NCBI RefSeq assembly: GCF_031755915.1
Contig: NC_083382.1
Coordinates: forward strand, 12,535,001 to 12,599,000
Direction: 5' to 3'
Source: Ziziphus jujuba
Lineage: Eukaryota > Streptophyta > Magnoliopsida > Rosales > Rhamnaceae
DNA: 64,000 bases
Part shown: piece after piece, positions 11,004 to 24,300 of the stretch
How positions within the stretch are numbered: position 1 is the first letter of the stretch
Layout: every line of letters begins with the position of its first letter
Translations under genes and position numbers: made by a program
Notes under the pieces: model-generated
Seen by the model: the letters and a program-made list of their open reading frames with translations, nothing else
What the model was told of the DNA's origin: nothing
The model's database searches: none

Positions 11004-11912
11004 CTAAAACATCCACAGTACCAAAACCACAAATATTAATATTTTATTCGGGTAATCCCCAAATGGGTACCCGGGGAGCGAACACCAAACGATAACTAAA
11101 ATTTACGAATTATATACCGAATCGAAGCTCGAGTGATGCTAATCACAGATCCGGTCTTAATTTCCGATGATCGTACCCGACGGGGTCGGAATTTTATCGG
11201 GAAGCTTTTTGGGTTTCGGCTTTGCAATTCTCCCAAACCGTCGCGAATTGGTGGAAACGGAAGTCGGATTTGGGTTCAGGAGGTCGAACACTGCGGACTG
11301 GAGCTGGCCGGAATTTTCGGGGTACTCGCCGGAACAGTACTTTCCGGCGGGCCGCCACGTCACCGGCAACCGTCGCCGGAACAGTAATTTCCGACGGTGG
11401 CCGTTTGCTGTGAAATTTTGCAGATTTGTAGATCGTGAGGAGAGCAATCCAACGGGACCGACGGTGAGCAAAACGGAGGTCGGACGGCGGAGAAATCACC
11501 GTTTGAAGATTTTCGACCCCTCGCCGGAAAACGCTCCGATCCCGGCGCGTCGGTGGTCCGATGGTCGTGATTTTTGGTGGGTAGGCCGGACTTGAAGAGA
11601 GGATCAAGGCTGTCAGGCGCGTGTGGCCGGAAAATGGCCGGAACAGTGCCGATTCGCGGTGGCCGGCGGTGGAGGGGAAAAATCGCCGCCAAACTTCGGA
11701 CGTCCGATCCGGGCGCGTCCGGCGGCCGTTTGCCGTGAAATTTGGAGGTTTTGCCGGAAATGAGGTGGGCAACCTTTCTGTCCGGCGCGTGTACAGTAAC
11801 TCGGCCGGAACAGTGGCAAAATCCGGTGGCCGGCGGTGGCTCTCTCTTTCTCTCTCCTCTCTCTCTTTCTCTCTCTTCTCTCTCTTTCTCTCTCTTCCCC
11901 GAGTGTTTTAAC

Positions 11913-11972
11913 AAATAAAACCCCTGCATGACACTGTTCATGCCACGTGGACCAATCAGAAACTGACACGTG
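11913..11972 (-). promoter_or_regulatory. LTR promoter-like block (CCAAT, two G-boxes, TATA-like)
   Basis: On plus, two CACGTG G-boxes (11944-11949, 11967-11972) flank CCAAT (11952-11956). AAATAAAA (11913-11920) gives TTTTATTT in the element sense, followed by a GA-rich stretch. In the diverged solo LTR at 40208-43058 the CCAAT motif, one G-box and the AAATAAAA survive with similar spacing (near 42588-42632). Transcription would start in the GA-rich leader. Confidence 0.5.
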
Positions 11973-12403
11973 GCGTTTCACTGTTCACCGACCCAAAAAA
12001 AATATTAAAATAATACGGTATCCGGTAAACTTCAAACGTCCATAACTTTTTAACCGGATGTCCGTTTTGAGCGTGCCGCTAGTCTGTGAACTCGTATCGA
12101 CGAGCACTTCACAACCATGCATGAGTCAAAGCTCAATTCCCCATAAACAAAAAGTCAACTCCGGCACCCCTTGGACAGTTTGGACCGCAACTTGTTTCGT
12201 CCATAACTTTCAAACCGTAGTTCCGTTTTCGACGTGCTACTAGTCTACGAACTCAGGGCGTCATGCACTTCGCCACGGTACCCTGGTCAACTCGAAATTC
12301 CCACCGAGTCAAAAAGTCAACTTTGACCCCTTCAGTCAACGGTCAACGGTCAACCTCGGTCAACGTGCACGGATTCCGGTGCGATTCGGGACGGGGTGTT
12401 ACA

Positions 12404-12408
12404 GTACT
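12404..12408. repeat. Target-site duplication GTACT, right copy
   Basis: Matches 1558-1562 and directly follows the terminal TTACA of the nested element. Confidence 0.95.
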
Positions 12409-13480
12409 CGCCGGAACAGTAATTTCCGGCGGGCCGCCACGTCACCGGCAACCGTCGCCGGAACAGTAATTTCCGACGGTGGCCGTTTGCTGTGAAATTT
12501 TGCAGATTTGTAGATCGTGAGGAGAGCAATCCAACGGGACCAACGGTGAGCAAAACGGAGGTCGGACGGCGGAGAAATCACCGTTTGAAGATTTTCGACC
12601 CCTCGCCGGAAAACGCTCCGATCCCGGCGCGTCGGTGGTCCGATGGCCGTGATTTTTGGTGGGTAGGCCGGACTTGAGGAGAGGATGCTGGGTGTATGGC
12701 GCGTGCACTGTATATCGGCCGGAATAGTGCCGATTCACGGTGGCCGGCGGTGGAGGGGAAAAATCGCCGCCAAACTTCGGACGTCCGATCCGGGCGCGTC
12801 CGGCGGCCGTTCGCCGTGAAATTTGGAGGTTTTGCTGGAAATGAGGTGGGCAAGCTTTCTGTCCGGCGCGTGTACAGTAACTCGGCCGGAACAGTGGCAA
12901 AATCCGGTGGCCGGCGGTGGCTCTCTTTTTCTCTCTCCTCTCTCTCTTTCTCTCTCTTCTCTCTCTTTCTCTCTCTTCCCCGAGTGTTTTAACAAATAAA
13001 ACCCCTGCATGACACTGTTCATGCCACGTGGACCAATCAGAAACTGACACGTGGCGTTTCACTGTTTACCAATCCAAAAAAAAATATTAAAATAATACGG
13101 TATCCGGTAAACTTCAAACGTCCATAACTTTTTAACCACATGTCCGATTTAAGCGTGCCGCTAGTCTATGAACTCGTATCGACGAGTACTTTACAACCAT
13201 ACAAGAGTCAACTCACAATTACATCACAAGAAAAAGTCAACTCCCGGCACCTTTTAGACAGTTTACACTTCAACTTGTTTTGCCCATAACTTTCAAACCG
13301 TAGCTCCGTTTTCGACGTGCTACTAGTCTACGAACTCAGGGTGTCATGCACTTCGCCACGGTACCCTGGTCAACTCGAAATTCCCACCGAGTCAAAAAGT
13401 CAACTTTTGACCCCTTCGGTCAACGGTCAACCTCGGTCAACGTGCACGGATTCCGGTGCGATTCGGGACGGGGTGTTACA
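12409..13480 (-). repeat. Array LTR 1, right part
   Basis: Continues the LTR interrupted at 1562. It has its own small differences from LTRs 2-4, for example in the CT-rich tract near 12930. It ends GGTGTTACA against a polypurine tract. Confidence 0.93.
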
Positions 13481-13494
13481 GCCTTCCCCCCTTA
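13481..13494 (-). other. Polypurine tract, array copy 1
   Basis: Same TAAGGGGGGAAGGC (minus) next to the LTR as in the nested element. Confidence 0.88.
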
Positions 13495-13524
13495 CAAAAA
13501 TTTCGTCCTCGAAATTTCCGCACG

Positions 13525-16500
13525 TCACTGGAACAGATACGGGTACTGCTCACGCATCTGTGCTTCGGGTTCCCACGTTGCTTCCTCGACCAAGTGGTTC
13601 CGCCATAAGACCTTAACTAGAGGAATAGTCTTGTTGCGTAGCGTGCGTTCCTCGCGATCCAAAATCTGTACTGGCTGCTCCACATACGAAAGATCTTCCC
13701 TTATCTCTATATCCGGACTCTCGAGTACGTGCGAAGGGTCTGCAATATACTTCCGTAGCATCGACACATGAAACACGTTGTGTACTAGAGCTAGCTCTTC
13801 CGGTAACGCCAACCTATACGCCACCGGGCCAATCCTCTCCGTAACCTCGTAAGGCCCAATATAACGAGGACCCAACTTACCTCGTCGTCCAAAACGTACT
13901 ACTCCTTTCCATGGAGATAGTTTTAGGAATACCCAATCTCCTACCTCGAATTCCAAATCCTTTCTACGCACATCGGCGTAACTCTTCTGTCTATCTTGGG
14001 CAACCTTCAATCGATCCCTAACGATCTTCACCTTGTCCAAGGTCATCCTTAAATACTCAGATCCGACCGCATTAGTTGTTGTAAGGAGCCTCTCTTCTCC
14101 TACCTCACTCCAACACAAAGGTGTCCGACACTGCCTCCCATATAAAGCTTCATACGGGGACATTCCAGTACTCGCTTGATAACTGTTGTTGTAGACAAAC
14201 TCTATCAGTGGCAGTTGTTCATCCCAGCTACCGCTAAATTGCATAATGCAAGACCTTAGCATGTCTTCTAATGTCTGGATTGTGCGCTCTGCTTGTCCAT
14301 CAGATTGTGGGTGAAAAGCGGTGCTGTAGTTAAGTCTTGCTCCTAGTGCATCAGCCAACTTCCGCCATAGTCGTGAAGTAAAGCGCGGATCTCGATCGGA
14401 GACGATGGCTAACGGTACTCCATGAAGACTTACAATGCGTTGCACGAACAACTGGGCTAACTTCTCGGGCGAAAAACGTTCTCGTACCGGTAGGAAGTGT
14501 GCCGACTTGGTGAGACGATCAATGATTACCCAAATGCCGTCGTACCTTCTAGGTGTGGAAGGAAGCTTGAATACGAAGTCCATGTTGAGTTCTTCCCACT
14601 TCCACACGGGAATCGGTAAAGGTTGGAGTAGTCCCGAAGGCTTCTGTCTTTCTGCTTTCACTTGTTGACAAATCAAACACTTTGATACAAAGTCTGCCAC
14701 TTCCTCTCTTCATACCAATCCACCAATAATACTTAACAAGCGTCCGATACATCTTGGTACTCCCGGGATGCATCGCATACATCGAGCTATGCGCCTCCTC
14801 CAAAATCTCCTTCTTGAGTCCTGGGATATCCGGAACGCAAAGTCGTCCTTTATACACGAGGGCTCCATCCCTCCTTATGGAAAATTCCGGATCAAGACCT
14901 TCTTGTACCTTGCCCTTAATTGTCCTCAACTTAGGATCTTCCATTTGGGTCTCTACTATACGATCCACCAACACCGGTCGTACCTGGAAGCTAGCCATGA
15001 GAACTCCTGAAGGATGCATATGCATTAACACCCCCATCTTCTTCAACTCCACCATGAGAGGTAGTTGGATGACTTGGATGTGAGCAAGGGATCCAGTAGC
15101 CTTCCTACTCAAAGCATCTGCCACTACATTCGCCTTACCCGGGTGATAGTCAATCACACAGTCATAATCCTTTAACAACTCCATCCATCGCCTTTGCCTC
15201 ATATTTAACTCCTTCTGAGTGAAAATATACTTGAGGCTCTTGTGGTCGGTATAGATTTGGCACGTGGCCCCATACAAGTAGTGCCTCCACTTCTTTAGAG
15301 CAAAGACTACCGCCGCCAATTCTAAGTCGTGCGTAGGGTAATTCTGTTCGTGCTGCTTCAATTGCCGAGATGCATACGCTACCACCCTTTGGTTCTGCAT
15401 TAGCACGCAACCCAACCCTTGATGGGATGCATCACAATAAACTTCAAAACCTTCATTCCCATCAGGTAAAGTTAAAACAGGTGCGGATGTCAACTTTTGC
15501 TTCAACTCCTGAAAACTCTGTTCACACCTGTCCGTCCAACTAAATTCAACATTCTTTCGGGTCAATCTATGAAGCGGCCCGGCAATCCTTGAAAACCCTT
15601 CAATAAAACGACGGTAGTAACCCGCTAATCCAAGAAAACTTCGTACCTCCCTCACAGTGGTAGGGCGCTCCCAACTCAACACTGCCTTTACCTTATCAGG
15701 GTCCACATAGATACCTTCTGCCGACACGATATGTCCGAGAAAACCCACTTGATTCAACCAGAATTCACACTTGTCGAATTTAGCATATAGCTGATGCTGC
15801 CTTAGAGTTTGGAGCACTCTCTTCAAATGCCTCACGTGCTCTTCTTGGCTCCTTGAATAGATCAGAATGTCATCGATAAATACAATGACAAAATGATCCA
15901 AGTACGGACGAAACACCCTATTCATCAAGTCCATGAAAGCTGCTGGGGCATTGGTGAGTCCGAACGACATCACTAGGAATTCATAATGTCCGTACCTCGT
16001 CCTAAAGGCAGTCTTAGGAATGTCCGACTCTCGGATCCTTAACTGATGGTATCCCGACCTCAAGTCGATCTTGGAGAACACCTTGGCACCTTGGAGTTGG
16101 TCGAATAGATCATCTATCCTTGGCAACGGATAGCGATTAGGAATGGTGACCTTATTAAGTTGTCGGTAGTCTATACACAGCCTTAGACTACCATCCTTTT
16201 TCTTTACAAACAAAACTGGGGCTCCCCACGGCGATATACTTGGTCTAATAAACCCCTTATCTACCAAATCTTGCAACTGGACCTTTAGCTCCCTTAACTC
16301 CGCTGGAGCCATCCGATACGGTGGTAGAGAAATAGGCACGGTGCCTGGAATCAATTCAATGGGAAAGTCAACTTCCCTTTCCGGAGGCAATCCTGGTAAC
16401 TCCTCAGGAAACACGTCCGGGAAATCCCTCACAACGGGCATGTCTTCCAACCTGACCCCACTTACTCGGGTATCTATCACATGAGCCAAATACCCCTGGC

Positions 16501-18100
16501 AACCTTTATTCAGTAGCTTCTTAGCGGTAAGGGTAGATATCAACCTCGGTAAGGGCCTTCCAACTCCTCCACGGAATACTACTTCTGGCAACCCTGGCCT
16601 CCTGAATGTAACTTCCTTGCTGAAACAGTCTACAGATGCATGGTTCCTTGCCAACCAATCCATGCCCAAAATTACATCAAGTCCGGACAGATCCAACAGG
16701 ATCAAGTCCGCCTCCATCACTTGATCTTCGATGCAGAAGAAACATTCCTTGATTAACTGGCTAGGCCACAAGGATTCTCCTGCAGGAGTGGCTATCTCTA
16801 CTAGACATTCTAAAGAAGTAGGGGTCATACCGACCCGAGTGACGAATTCCTTGGAGATAAATGAATGTGTTGCTCCCGGGTCTATAAGTACTAATGCATC
16901 ATTACCAAATATATTCAACGTACCTGCCACGACGTCCGGTGTAGCTAGGGCCTCCTGCTGCGTCATCGCAAACACTCGACCCTGCCCTGTCTGCTGGGGC
17001 CTCCGTCCTCTACCCCTGCTCGGTCCAACAGGCTGTGGGACTGATCCCGATGAACCTCCTACTGCATAACTCCCTCGGGAACTCTGACCCCGCGATCCAC
17101 TGGCCTGATGTGATGGTGGGCTCGCCCCTAACACTCCCGCCTCTCCATAAGGGCAATTTCTCTTAATATGTCCCGCCTGTCCACACTGAAAGCACACACC
17201 CTCAAACTGGCAAATCCCATGGTGTGCTCTATTGCAACGTCTGCAGAATGGCTTGGGGCTAAACCCAGAGTGCTGATATGAGCTCGTGCCACCGCTGATG
17301 GAATGGCGCGCTGGTTGGGGCATACGATAGCCGCCTCTCCTCTGAAATCTGCCTCGAGGGCTGAACCCACCACTGTCTGAGCCTGAACTATGACTCTTCT
17401 TAGATGCCCCCTGTCGAGGTACCCCGCTGTACGAACCTTCGAACGGTCTGCGCCTCGAGGGTCTGTGTATCTCCGCCTGTCTCTCTAGCTCGAGCGCTGC
17501 ATCCCTGGCGGACTGATAGGTGGGGTGTACTGACCCAGAAAGGGTGTAGCCGATGCTCTCGTTCAACCCGTCTATGAACCTCACCTTCTTCGCGTGATCG
17601 TCGGGAATCAAGTGCATGCAGAACTCTGACAGCTCCCGGAACCTCCTCTCGTACTCTGTCACCGTCATGTTTCCCTGGCGCAGTCCCTCGAACTCTCTCC
17701 TTCTCGCCTCACGGTAGGCAGGAGGACAGAACTCAGTAGAGAAGGCAATCTTGAACTGGTCCCACGTATGCCTTCTGCGGGTCTTCTCCATTTGCCACCA
17801 CTTCCGGGCGTCTCCCTCTAACATGAACCCAGAAATCCTCACCATATCCTCATCGGGGCACTGCATCCCCTCTTCCAAGATTTTCTCCATGCTGGATAGC
17901 CACTTCAAGGCTGCAGCTGGGCCTTGGCTTCCATCGAACTCCACGGCTCCTAAACGTCGAGCCTGATCCACGGATCGGTTACTAGAGCTTGAACCTCCTA
18001 AGGCTCTAGTTAGCTGAGAGACCAGATCTCTAAGGCTTGATCGACTCCCGGAACTCTCAGCCGAGCGTTCCCGAGTTCTACGTGTGTCCCGCCGACTCAT
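13525..18100 (-). pseudogene. Gag-Pol polyprotein, array copy 1, integrase frameshift
   Basis: This is the counterpart of the intact 1524-residue ORF with one extra base. Translation from 18100 gives 1183 residues: Gag with zinc knuckles, protease (DPGA), reverse transcriptase (SGYHQ, FIDD), RNase H and the integrase HH half. It then goes out of frame after the GMKR motif. The remaining integrase (CC half, DDE core) and the chromodomain-like tail are open in another frame (13525-14700). The cause is an extra C in plus near 14703 (ACTTCCTCTC against ACTTCTCTC at 5819). A Gag-protease-RT product is possible; a working integrase is not, barring recoding. A copy-specific change near 13788 turns an Arg into Leu in the tail. 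Confidence 0.93.
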
Positions 18101-18228
18101 CGTAGTCGATTACTGAAGAAACAAACAAGAGTTTAGAAACAGGGACACTTAAGCACGATTACAAAAGGAAGGACTTTACGGATGGGCTGTACAGCAATGC
18201 ACAGTCCCTTAGGATTACAAGAACCTAT

Positions 18229-18240
18229 GCTCTGATACCA
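18229..18240 (-). other. Primer-binding site, array copy 1
   Basis: TGGTATCAGAGC on minus, two bases from LTR 2. Confidence 0.93.
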
Positions 18241-18242
18241 AC

Positions 18243-21200
18243 TGTCAGGACCCGTCCAAAGTTCCCCACCGGAACCCTAGACAAGCCCTGATCCCAGGGA
18301 AACCCTACCGGACCCTTCTGTGGAAGATCCGGCAGAACCTCCCCTAAGGGATGGACTTACCACAAAATTTCCTGCACTGAAAACACACTTCTATAATTGT
18401 TCCCTTATTCCTCCCACAGTACTACGAACTGGTTCCACAAATTTCAGCACTCCAAAATAAAAATACAGTAATCCAGTGCAGTACAAATACATAAGTGTCC
18501 CATACAGTATACAGAGCTTTATGAAGTACTACAAAATACAGAATACAGTAAAAGTGAAAGAAATAGTACAACTGCAGTAAAAGAAGAACAAGGTACTGCA
18601 CGAACAAATACAGCGAGGAAGATCGAGTCCGCTCCGAGTGAACACCGACAACCTGGTACCTAGAGGAACGGAATTTAAGAGTGTGAGATGCTAATCATCT
18701 CAGTGAGAGACCCTACTACTCTACACTATCATACCACGGTAATAGGTATATAAATAATAATTATTTGGAAATAATAATGTCTCTCAAAACCCTTACAATT
18801 CTCTCAGTTGGAAAGGTTCCCCTTTTAAAACATTTTCACAAAACCCTTTATTCATATTTCCCGAAACCAAGACATCAATTAAATACCAGAAGCGGTAACA
18901 ACTATATCTTTAATTCCAATTCAGTTTCCAAACATTTTATTTTTAAAACACAGTTCTGAAAATCATTTGATGCACCCACTATATACCAGTGGCGCCAACA
19001 GTACCCAGCGTCCCAAGGTACCGCCAGACAGGAGGTTATAGAAAGAAACCGGCATACGGTCGCGTGGCGTCCCACTGCGCCGCTGCTAACCTGGTGTCCC
19101 GGCCAAAGGGGGGTGGCCGCCCTCTCCGATGGCATCCACAGGACACCCTCATAATATCAACCGCGCGCTACTCACACCCACCTGCGCGCTAATCACAACC
19201 GTGTGCACACTAACCATATCACATATACCATATCACATAATCAGAACACCAGTACGTGCACGGTGCATCTAAAAATCATAAAATCCACAATTTAAATTAT
19301 AAAACAAATTTCACATTTTTCATAAACATAGCGGGCATAATCCATCCGCTTGAACCGGGAATTTTCCCACAATTTCTTTGTAATCAATGCCATAAATTTC
19401 ATGATTTTCAAATCCACCAACTTTCAAATCCATCAATTCAAATATCCACATTTTCCCAATAGCATAAATAATGCTCAAAATCTCATAATCAAATCTCATA
19501 ATATTTCATGGGCATATTTTATAAAAATTGAAATCACCAACATAACCAAATATTTTCCTTGAAATATTTGAAATTCAAATCGTGCCCAATTTACCATTAA
19601 AACCACACCAATTTCAAAATCCTCAAAACCATAAAATAATTCCACATGGCATAAATTGTAGAATTCGCATTTTCTTAAATCCAATAAATTCATAAATAAT
19701 TCTACAATAAATTCAATAAATATTTGGCACATAGAAATTAAATTCCAAATATTTAATTCACACATAATATATTCATCAATTAAATTCCCCAAAATTAATT
19801 TGAAGGTGGGTCACTCACCTTGTGCACGTATCTCAATCAAGATCCTCCGCAGGATCGACTCCGCTACTTGCACGTGCACCTAAAACATCCACAGTACCAA
19901 AACCACAAATATTAATATTTTATTCGAGTAATCCCCAAATGGGTACCCGAGGAGCGAACACCAAACGATAACTAAAATTTACGAATGATATACCGAATCG
20001 AAGCTCGAGTGGTGCTAATCACAGATCCGGTCTTAATTTCCGATGATCGTACCCGACGGGGTCGGAATTTTATCAGGAAGCTTTTCGGGTTTCGGCTCTG
20101 CAATTCTCCCAAACCGTCGCGAATTGGTGGAAACGGAAGTCGGATTTGGGTTCAGGAGGTCGAACACTGCGGACTGGAGCTGGCCGAAATTTTCGGGGTA
20201 CTCGCCGGAACAGTAATTTCCGGCGGGCCGCCACGTCACCGGCAACCGTCGCCGGAACAGTAATTTCCGACGGTGGCCGTTTGCTGTGAAATTTTGCAGA
20301 TTTGTAGATCGTGAGGAGAGCAATCCAACGGGACCAACGGTGAGCAAAACGGAGGTCGGACGGCGGAGAAATCACCGTTTGAAGATTTTCGACCCCTCGC
20401 CGGAAAACGCTCCGATCCCGGCGCGTCGGTGGTCCGATGGCCGTGATTTTTGGTGGGTAGGCCGGACTTGAGGAGAGGATGCTGGGTGTATGGCGCGTGC
20501 ACTGTATATCGGCCGGAATAGTGCCGATTCGCGGTGGCCGGCGGTGGAGGGGAAAAATCGCCGCCAAACTTCGGACGTCCGATCCGGGCGCGTCCGGCGG
20601 CCGTTCGCCGTGAAATTTGGAGGTTTTGCCGGAAATGAGGTGGGCAAGCTTTCTGTCCGGCGCGTGTACAGTAACTCGGCCGGAACAGTGGCAAAATCCG
20701 GTGGCCGGCGGTGGCTCTCTCTTTCTCTCTCCTCTCTCTCTTTCTCTCTCTTCTCTCTCTTTCTCTCTCTTCCCCGAGTGTTTTAACAAATAAAACCCCT
20801 GCATGACACTGTTCATGCCACGTGGACCAATCAGAAACTGACACGTGGCGTTTCACTGTTTACCAACCCAAAAAAAAATATTAAAATAATACGGTATCCG
20901 GTAAACTTCAAACGTCCATAACTTTTTAACCACATGTCCGATTTAAGCGTGCCGCTAGTCTATGAACTCGTATCGACGAGTACTTTACAACCATACAAGA
21001 GTCAACTCACAATTACATCACAAGAAAAAAGTCAACTCCCGGCACCTTTTAGACAGTTTACACTTCAACTTGTTTTGCCCATAACTTTCAAACCGTAGCT
21101 CCGTTTTCGACGTGCTACTAGTCTACGAACTCAGGGTGTCATGCACTTCGCCACGGTACCCTGGTCAACTCGAAATTCCCACCGAGTCAAAAAGTCAACT

Positions 21201-21275
21201 TTTGACCCCTTCGGTCAACGGTCAACCTCGGTCAACGTGCACGGATTCCGGTGCGATTCGGGACGGGGTGTTACA
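18243..21275 (-). repeat. Array LTR 2 (shared by copies 1 and 2)
   Basis: 3033 bp with TG...CA ends. It serves as 5' LTR of copy 1 and 3' LTR of copy 2. With LTRs 1 and 3 it shares variants absent from LTR 4: two GGTCAAC units before CCTCGG instead of three, CAAGCTTTC in place of CAACCTTTC, and GTGTCATGC in place of GTGTCGTGC. Confidence 0.95.
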
Positions 21276-21289
21276 GCCTTCCCCCCTTA
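21276..21289 (-). other. Polypurine tract, array copy 2
   Basis: TAAGGGGGGAAGGC on minus, against LTR 2. Confidence 0.88.
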
Positions 21290-21319
21290 CAAAAATTTCG
21301 TCCTCGAAATTTCCGCACG

Positions 21320-24300
21320 TCACTGGAACAGATACGGGTACTGCTCACGCATCTGTGCTTCGGGTTCCCACGTTGCTTCCTCGACCAAGTGGTTCCGCCA
21401 TAAGACCTTAACTAGAGGAATAGTCTTGTTGCGTAGCGTGCGTTCCTCGCGATCCAAAATCTGTACTGGCTGCTCCACATACGAAAGATCTTCCCTTATC
21501 TCTATATCCGGACTCTCGAGTACGTGCGAAGGGTCTGCAATATACTTCCGTAGCATCGACACATGAAACACGTTGTGTACTCGAGCTAGCTCTTCCGGTA
21601 ACGCCAACCTATACGCCACCGGGCCAATCCTCTCCGTAACCTCGTAAGGCCCAATATAACGAGGACCCAACTTACCTCGTCGTCCAAAACGTACTACTCC
21701 TTTCCATGGAGATAGTTTTAGGAATACCCAATCTCCTACCTCGAATTCCAAATCCTTTCTACGCACATCGGCGTAACTCTTCTGTCTATCTTGGGCAACC
21801 TTCAATCGATCCCTAACGATCTTCACCTTGTCCAAGGTCATCCTTAAATACTCAGATCCGACCGCATTAGTTGTTGTAAGGAGCCTCTCTTCTCCTACCT
21901 CACTCCAACACAAAGGTGTCCGACACTGCCTCCCATATAAAGCTTCATACGGGGACATTCCAGTACTCGCTTGATAACTGTTGTTGTAGACAAACTCTAT
22001 CAGTGGCAGTTGTTCATCCCAGCTACCGCTAAATTGCATAATGCAAGACCTTAGCATGTCTTCTAATGTCTGGATTGTGCGCTCTGCTTGTCCATCAGAT
22101 TGTGGGTGAAAAGCGGTGCTGTAGTTAAGTCTTGCTCCTAGTGCATCAGCCAACTTCCGCCATAGTCGTGAAGTAAAGCGCGGATCTCGATCGGAGACGA
22201 TGGCTAACGGTACTCCATGAAGACTTACAATGCGTTGCACGAACAACTGGGCTAACTTCTCGGGCGAAAAACGTTCTCGTACCGGTAGGAAGTGTGCCGA
22301 CTTGGTGAGACGATCAATGATTACCCAAATGCCGTCGTACCTTCTAGGTGTGGAAGGAAGCTTGAATACGAAGTCCATGTTGAGTTCTTCCCACTTCCAC
22401 ACGGGAATCGGTAAAGGTTGGAGTAGTCCCGAAGGCTTCTGTCTTTCTGCTTTCACTTGTTGACAAATCAAACACTTTGATACAAAGTCTGCCACTTCCT
22501 CTCTTCATACCAATCCACCAATAATACTTAACAAGCGTCCGATACATCTTGGTACTCCCGGGATGCATCGCATACATCGAGCTATGCGCCTCCTCCAAAA
22601 TCTCCTTCTTGAGTCCTGGGATATCCGGAACGCAAAGTCGTCCTTTATACACGAGGGCTCCATCCCTCCTTATGGAAAATTCCGGATCAAGACCTTCTTG
22701 TACCTTGCCCTTAATTGTCCTCAACTTAGGATCTTCCATTTGGGTCTCTACTATACGATCCACCAACACCGGTCGTACCTGGAAGCTAGCCATGAGAACT
22801 CCTGAAGGATGCATATGCATTAACACCCCCATCTTCTTCAACTCCACCATGAGAGGTAGTTGGATGACTTGGATGTGAGCAAGGGATCCAGTAGCCTTCC
22901 TACTCAAAGCATCTGCCACTACATTCGCCTTACCCGGGTGATAGTCAATCACACAGTCATAATCCTTTAACAACTCCATCCATCGCCTTTGCCTCATATT
23001 TAACTCCTTCTGAGTGAAAATATACTTGAGGCTCTTGTGGTCGGTATAGATTTGGCACGTGGCCCCATACAAGTAGTGCCTCCACTTCTTTAGAGCAAAG
23101 ACTACCGCCGCCAATTCTAAGTCGTGCGTAGGGTAATTCTGTTCGTGCTGCTTCAATTGCCGAGATGCATACGCTACCACCCTTTGGTTCTGCATTAGCA
23201 CGCAACCCAACCCTTGATGGGATGCATCACAATAAACTTCAAAACCTTCATTCCCATCAGGTAAAGTTAAAACAGGTGCGGATGTCAACTTTTGCTTCAA
23301 CTCCTGAAAACTCTGTTCACACCTGTCCGTCCAACTAAATTCAACATTCTTTCGGGTCAATCTATGAAGCGGCCCGGCAATCCTTGAAAACCCTTCAATA
23401 AAACGACGGTAGTAACCCGCTAATCCAAGAAAACTTCGTACCTCCCTCACAGTGGTAGGGCGCTCCCAACTCAACACTGCCTTTACCTTATCAGGGTCCA
23501 CATAGATACCTTCTGCCGACACGATATGTCCGAGAAAACCCACTTGATTCAACCAGAATTCACACTTGTCGAATTTAGCATATAGCTGATGCTGCCTTAG
23601 AGTTTGGAGCACTCTCTTCAAATGCCTCACGTGCTCTTCTTGGCTCCTTGAATAGATCAGAATGTCATCGATAAATACAATGACAAAATGATCCAAGTAC
23701 GGACGAAACACCCTATTCATCAAGTCCATGAAAGCTGCTGGGGCATTGGTGAGTCCGAACGACATCACTAGGAATTCATAATGTCCGTACCTCGTCCTAA
23801 AGGCAGTCTTAGGAATGTCCGACTCTCGGATCCTTAACTGATGGTATCCCGACCTCAAGTCGATCTTGGAGAACACCTTGGCACCTTGGAGTTGGTCGAA
23901 TAGATCATCTATCCTTGGCAACGGATAGCGATTAGGAATGGTGACCTTATTAAGTTGTCGGTAGTCTATACACAGCCTTAGACTACCATCCTTTTTCTTT
24001 ACAAACAAAACTGGGGCTCCCCACGGCGATATACTTGGTCTAATAAACCCCTTATCTACCAAATCTTGCAACTGGACCTTTAGCTCCCTTAACTCCGCTG
24101 GAGCCATCCGATACGGTGGTAGAGAAATAGGCACGGTGCCTGGAATCAATTCAATGGGAAAGTCAACTTCCCTTTCCGGAGGCAATCCTGGTAACTCCTC
24201 AGGAAACACGTCCGGGAAATCCCTCACAACGGGCATGTCTTCCAACCTGACCCCACTTACTCGGGTATCTATCACATGAGCCAAATACCCCTGGCAACCT

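Larger units (their letters stand above)
1563..12403 (-). mobile_element. Complete nested Ty3/gypsy chromovirus-type retrotransposon (10,841 bp)
   Basis: The element has two 3038 bp LTRs (1563-4600 and 9366-12403), a polypurine tract, an iMet primer-binding site and one uninterrupted 1524-residue Gag-Pol ORF, flanked by the 5 bp duplication GTACT. It sits inside an LTR of the surrounding array, in the same orientation, and belongs to a sister subfamily; the LTR segment near 2200-2240 differs clearly from the array version. Its two LTRs look identical in every stretch compared, so the insertion is recent. Domain order PR-RT-RNaseH-INT with a C-terminal chromodomain-like segment fits the chromovirus branch. 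The very long LTRs and iMet primer suggest the Tekay/Del lineage; the lineage call is an inference. Confidence 0.95.
9366..12403 (-). repeat. Nested element 5' LTR
   Basis: 3038 bp, apparently identical to 1563-4600. As the LTR next to the primer-binding site, it carries the promoter that would drive the intact Gag-Pol ORF. In the element sense the order is: W-box cluster, promoter-like block (11913-11972), GA-rich leader, GC-rich segment, 143 nt intron-like segment (11146-11004), 61-nt mini-exon (11003-10943), AT-rich segment, GC island (~10270-10095), conserved stem-loop (9825-9807), end. Confidence 0.95.
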
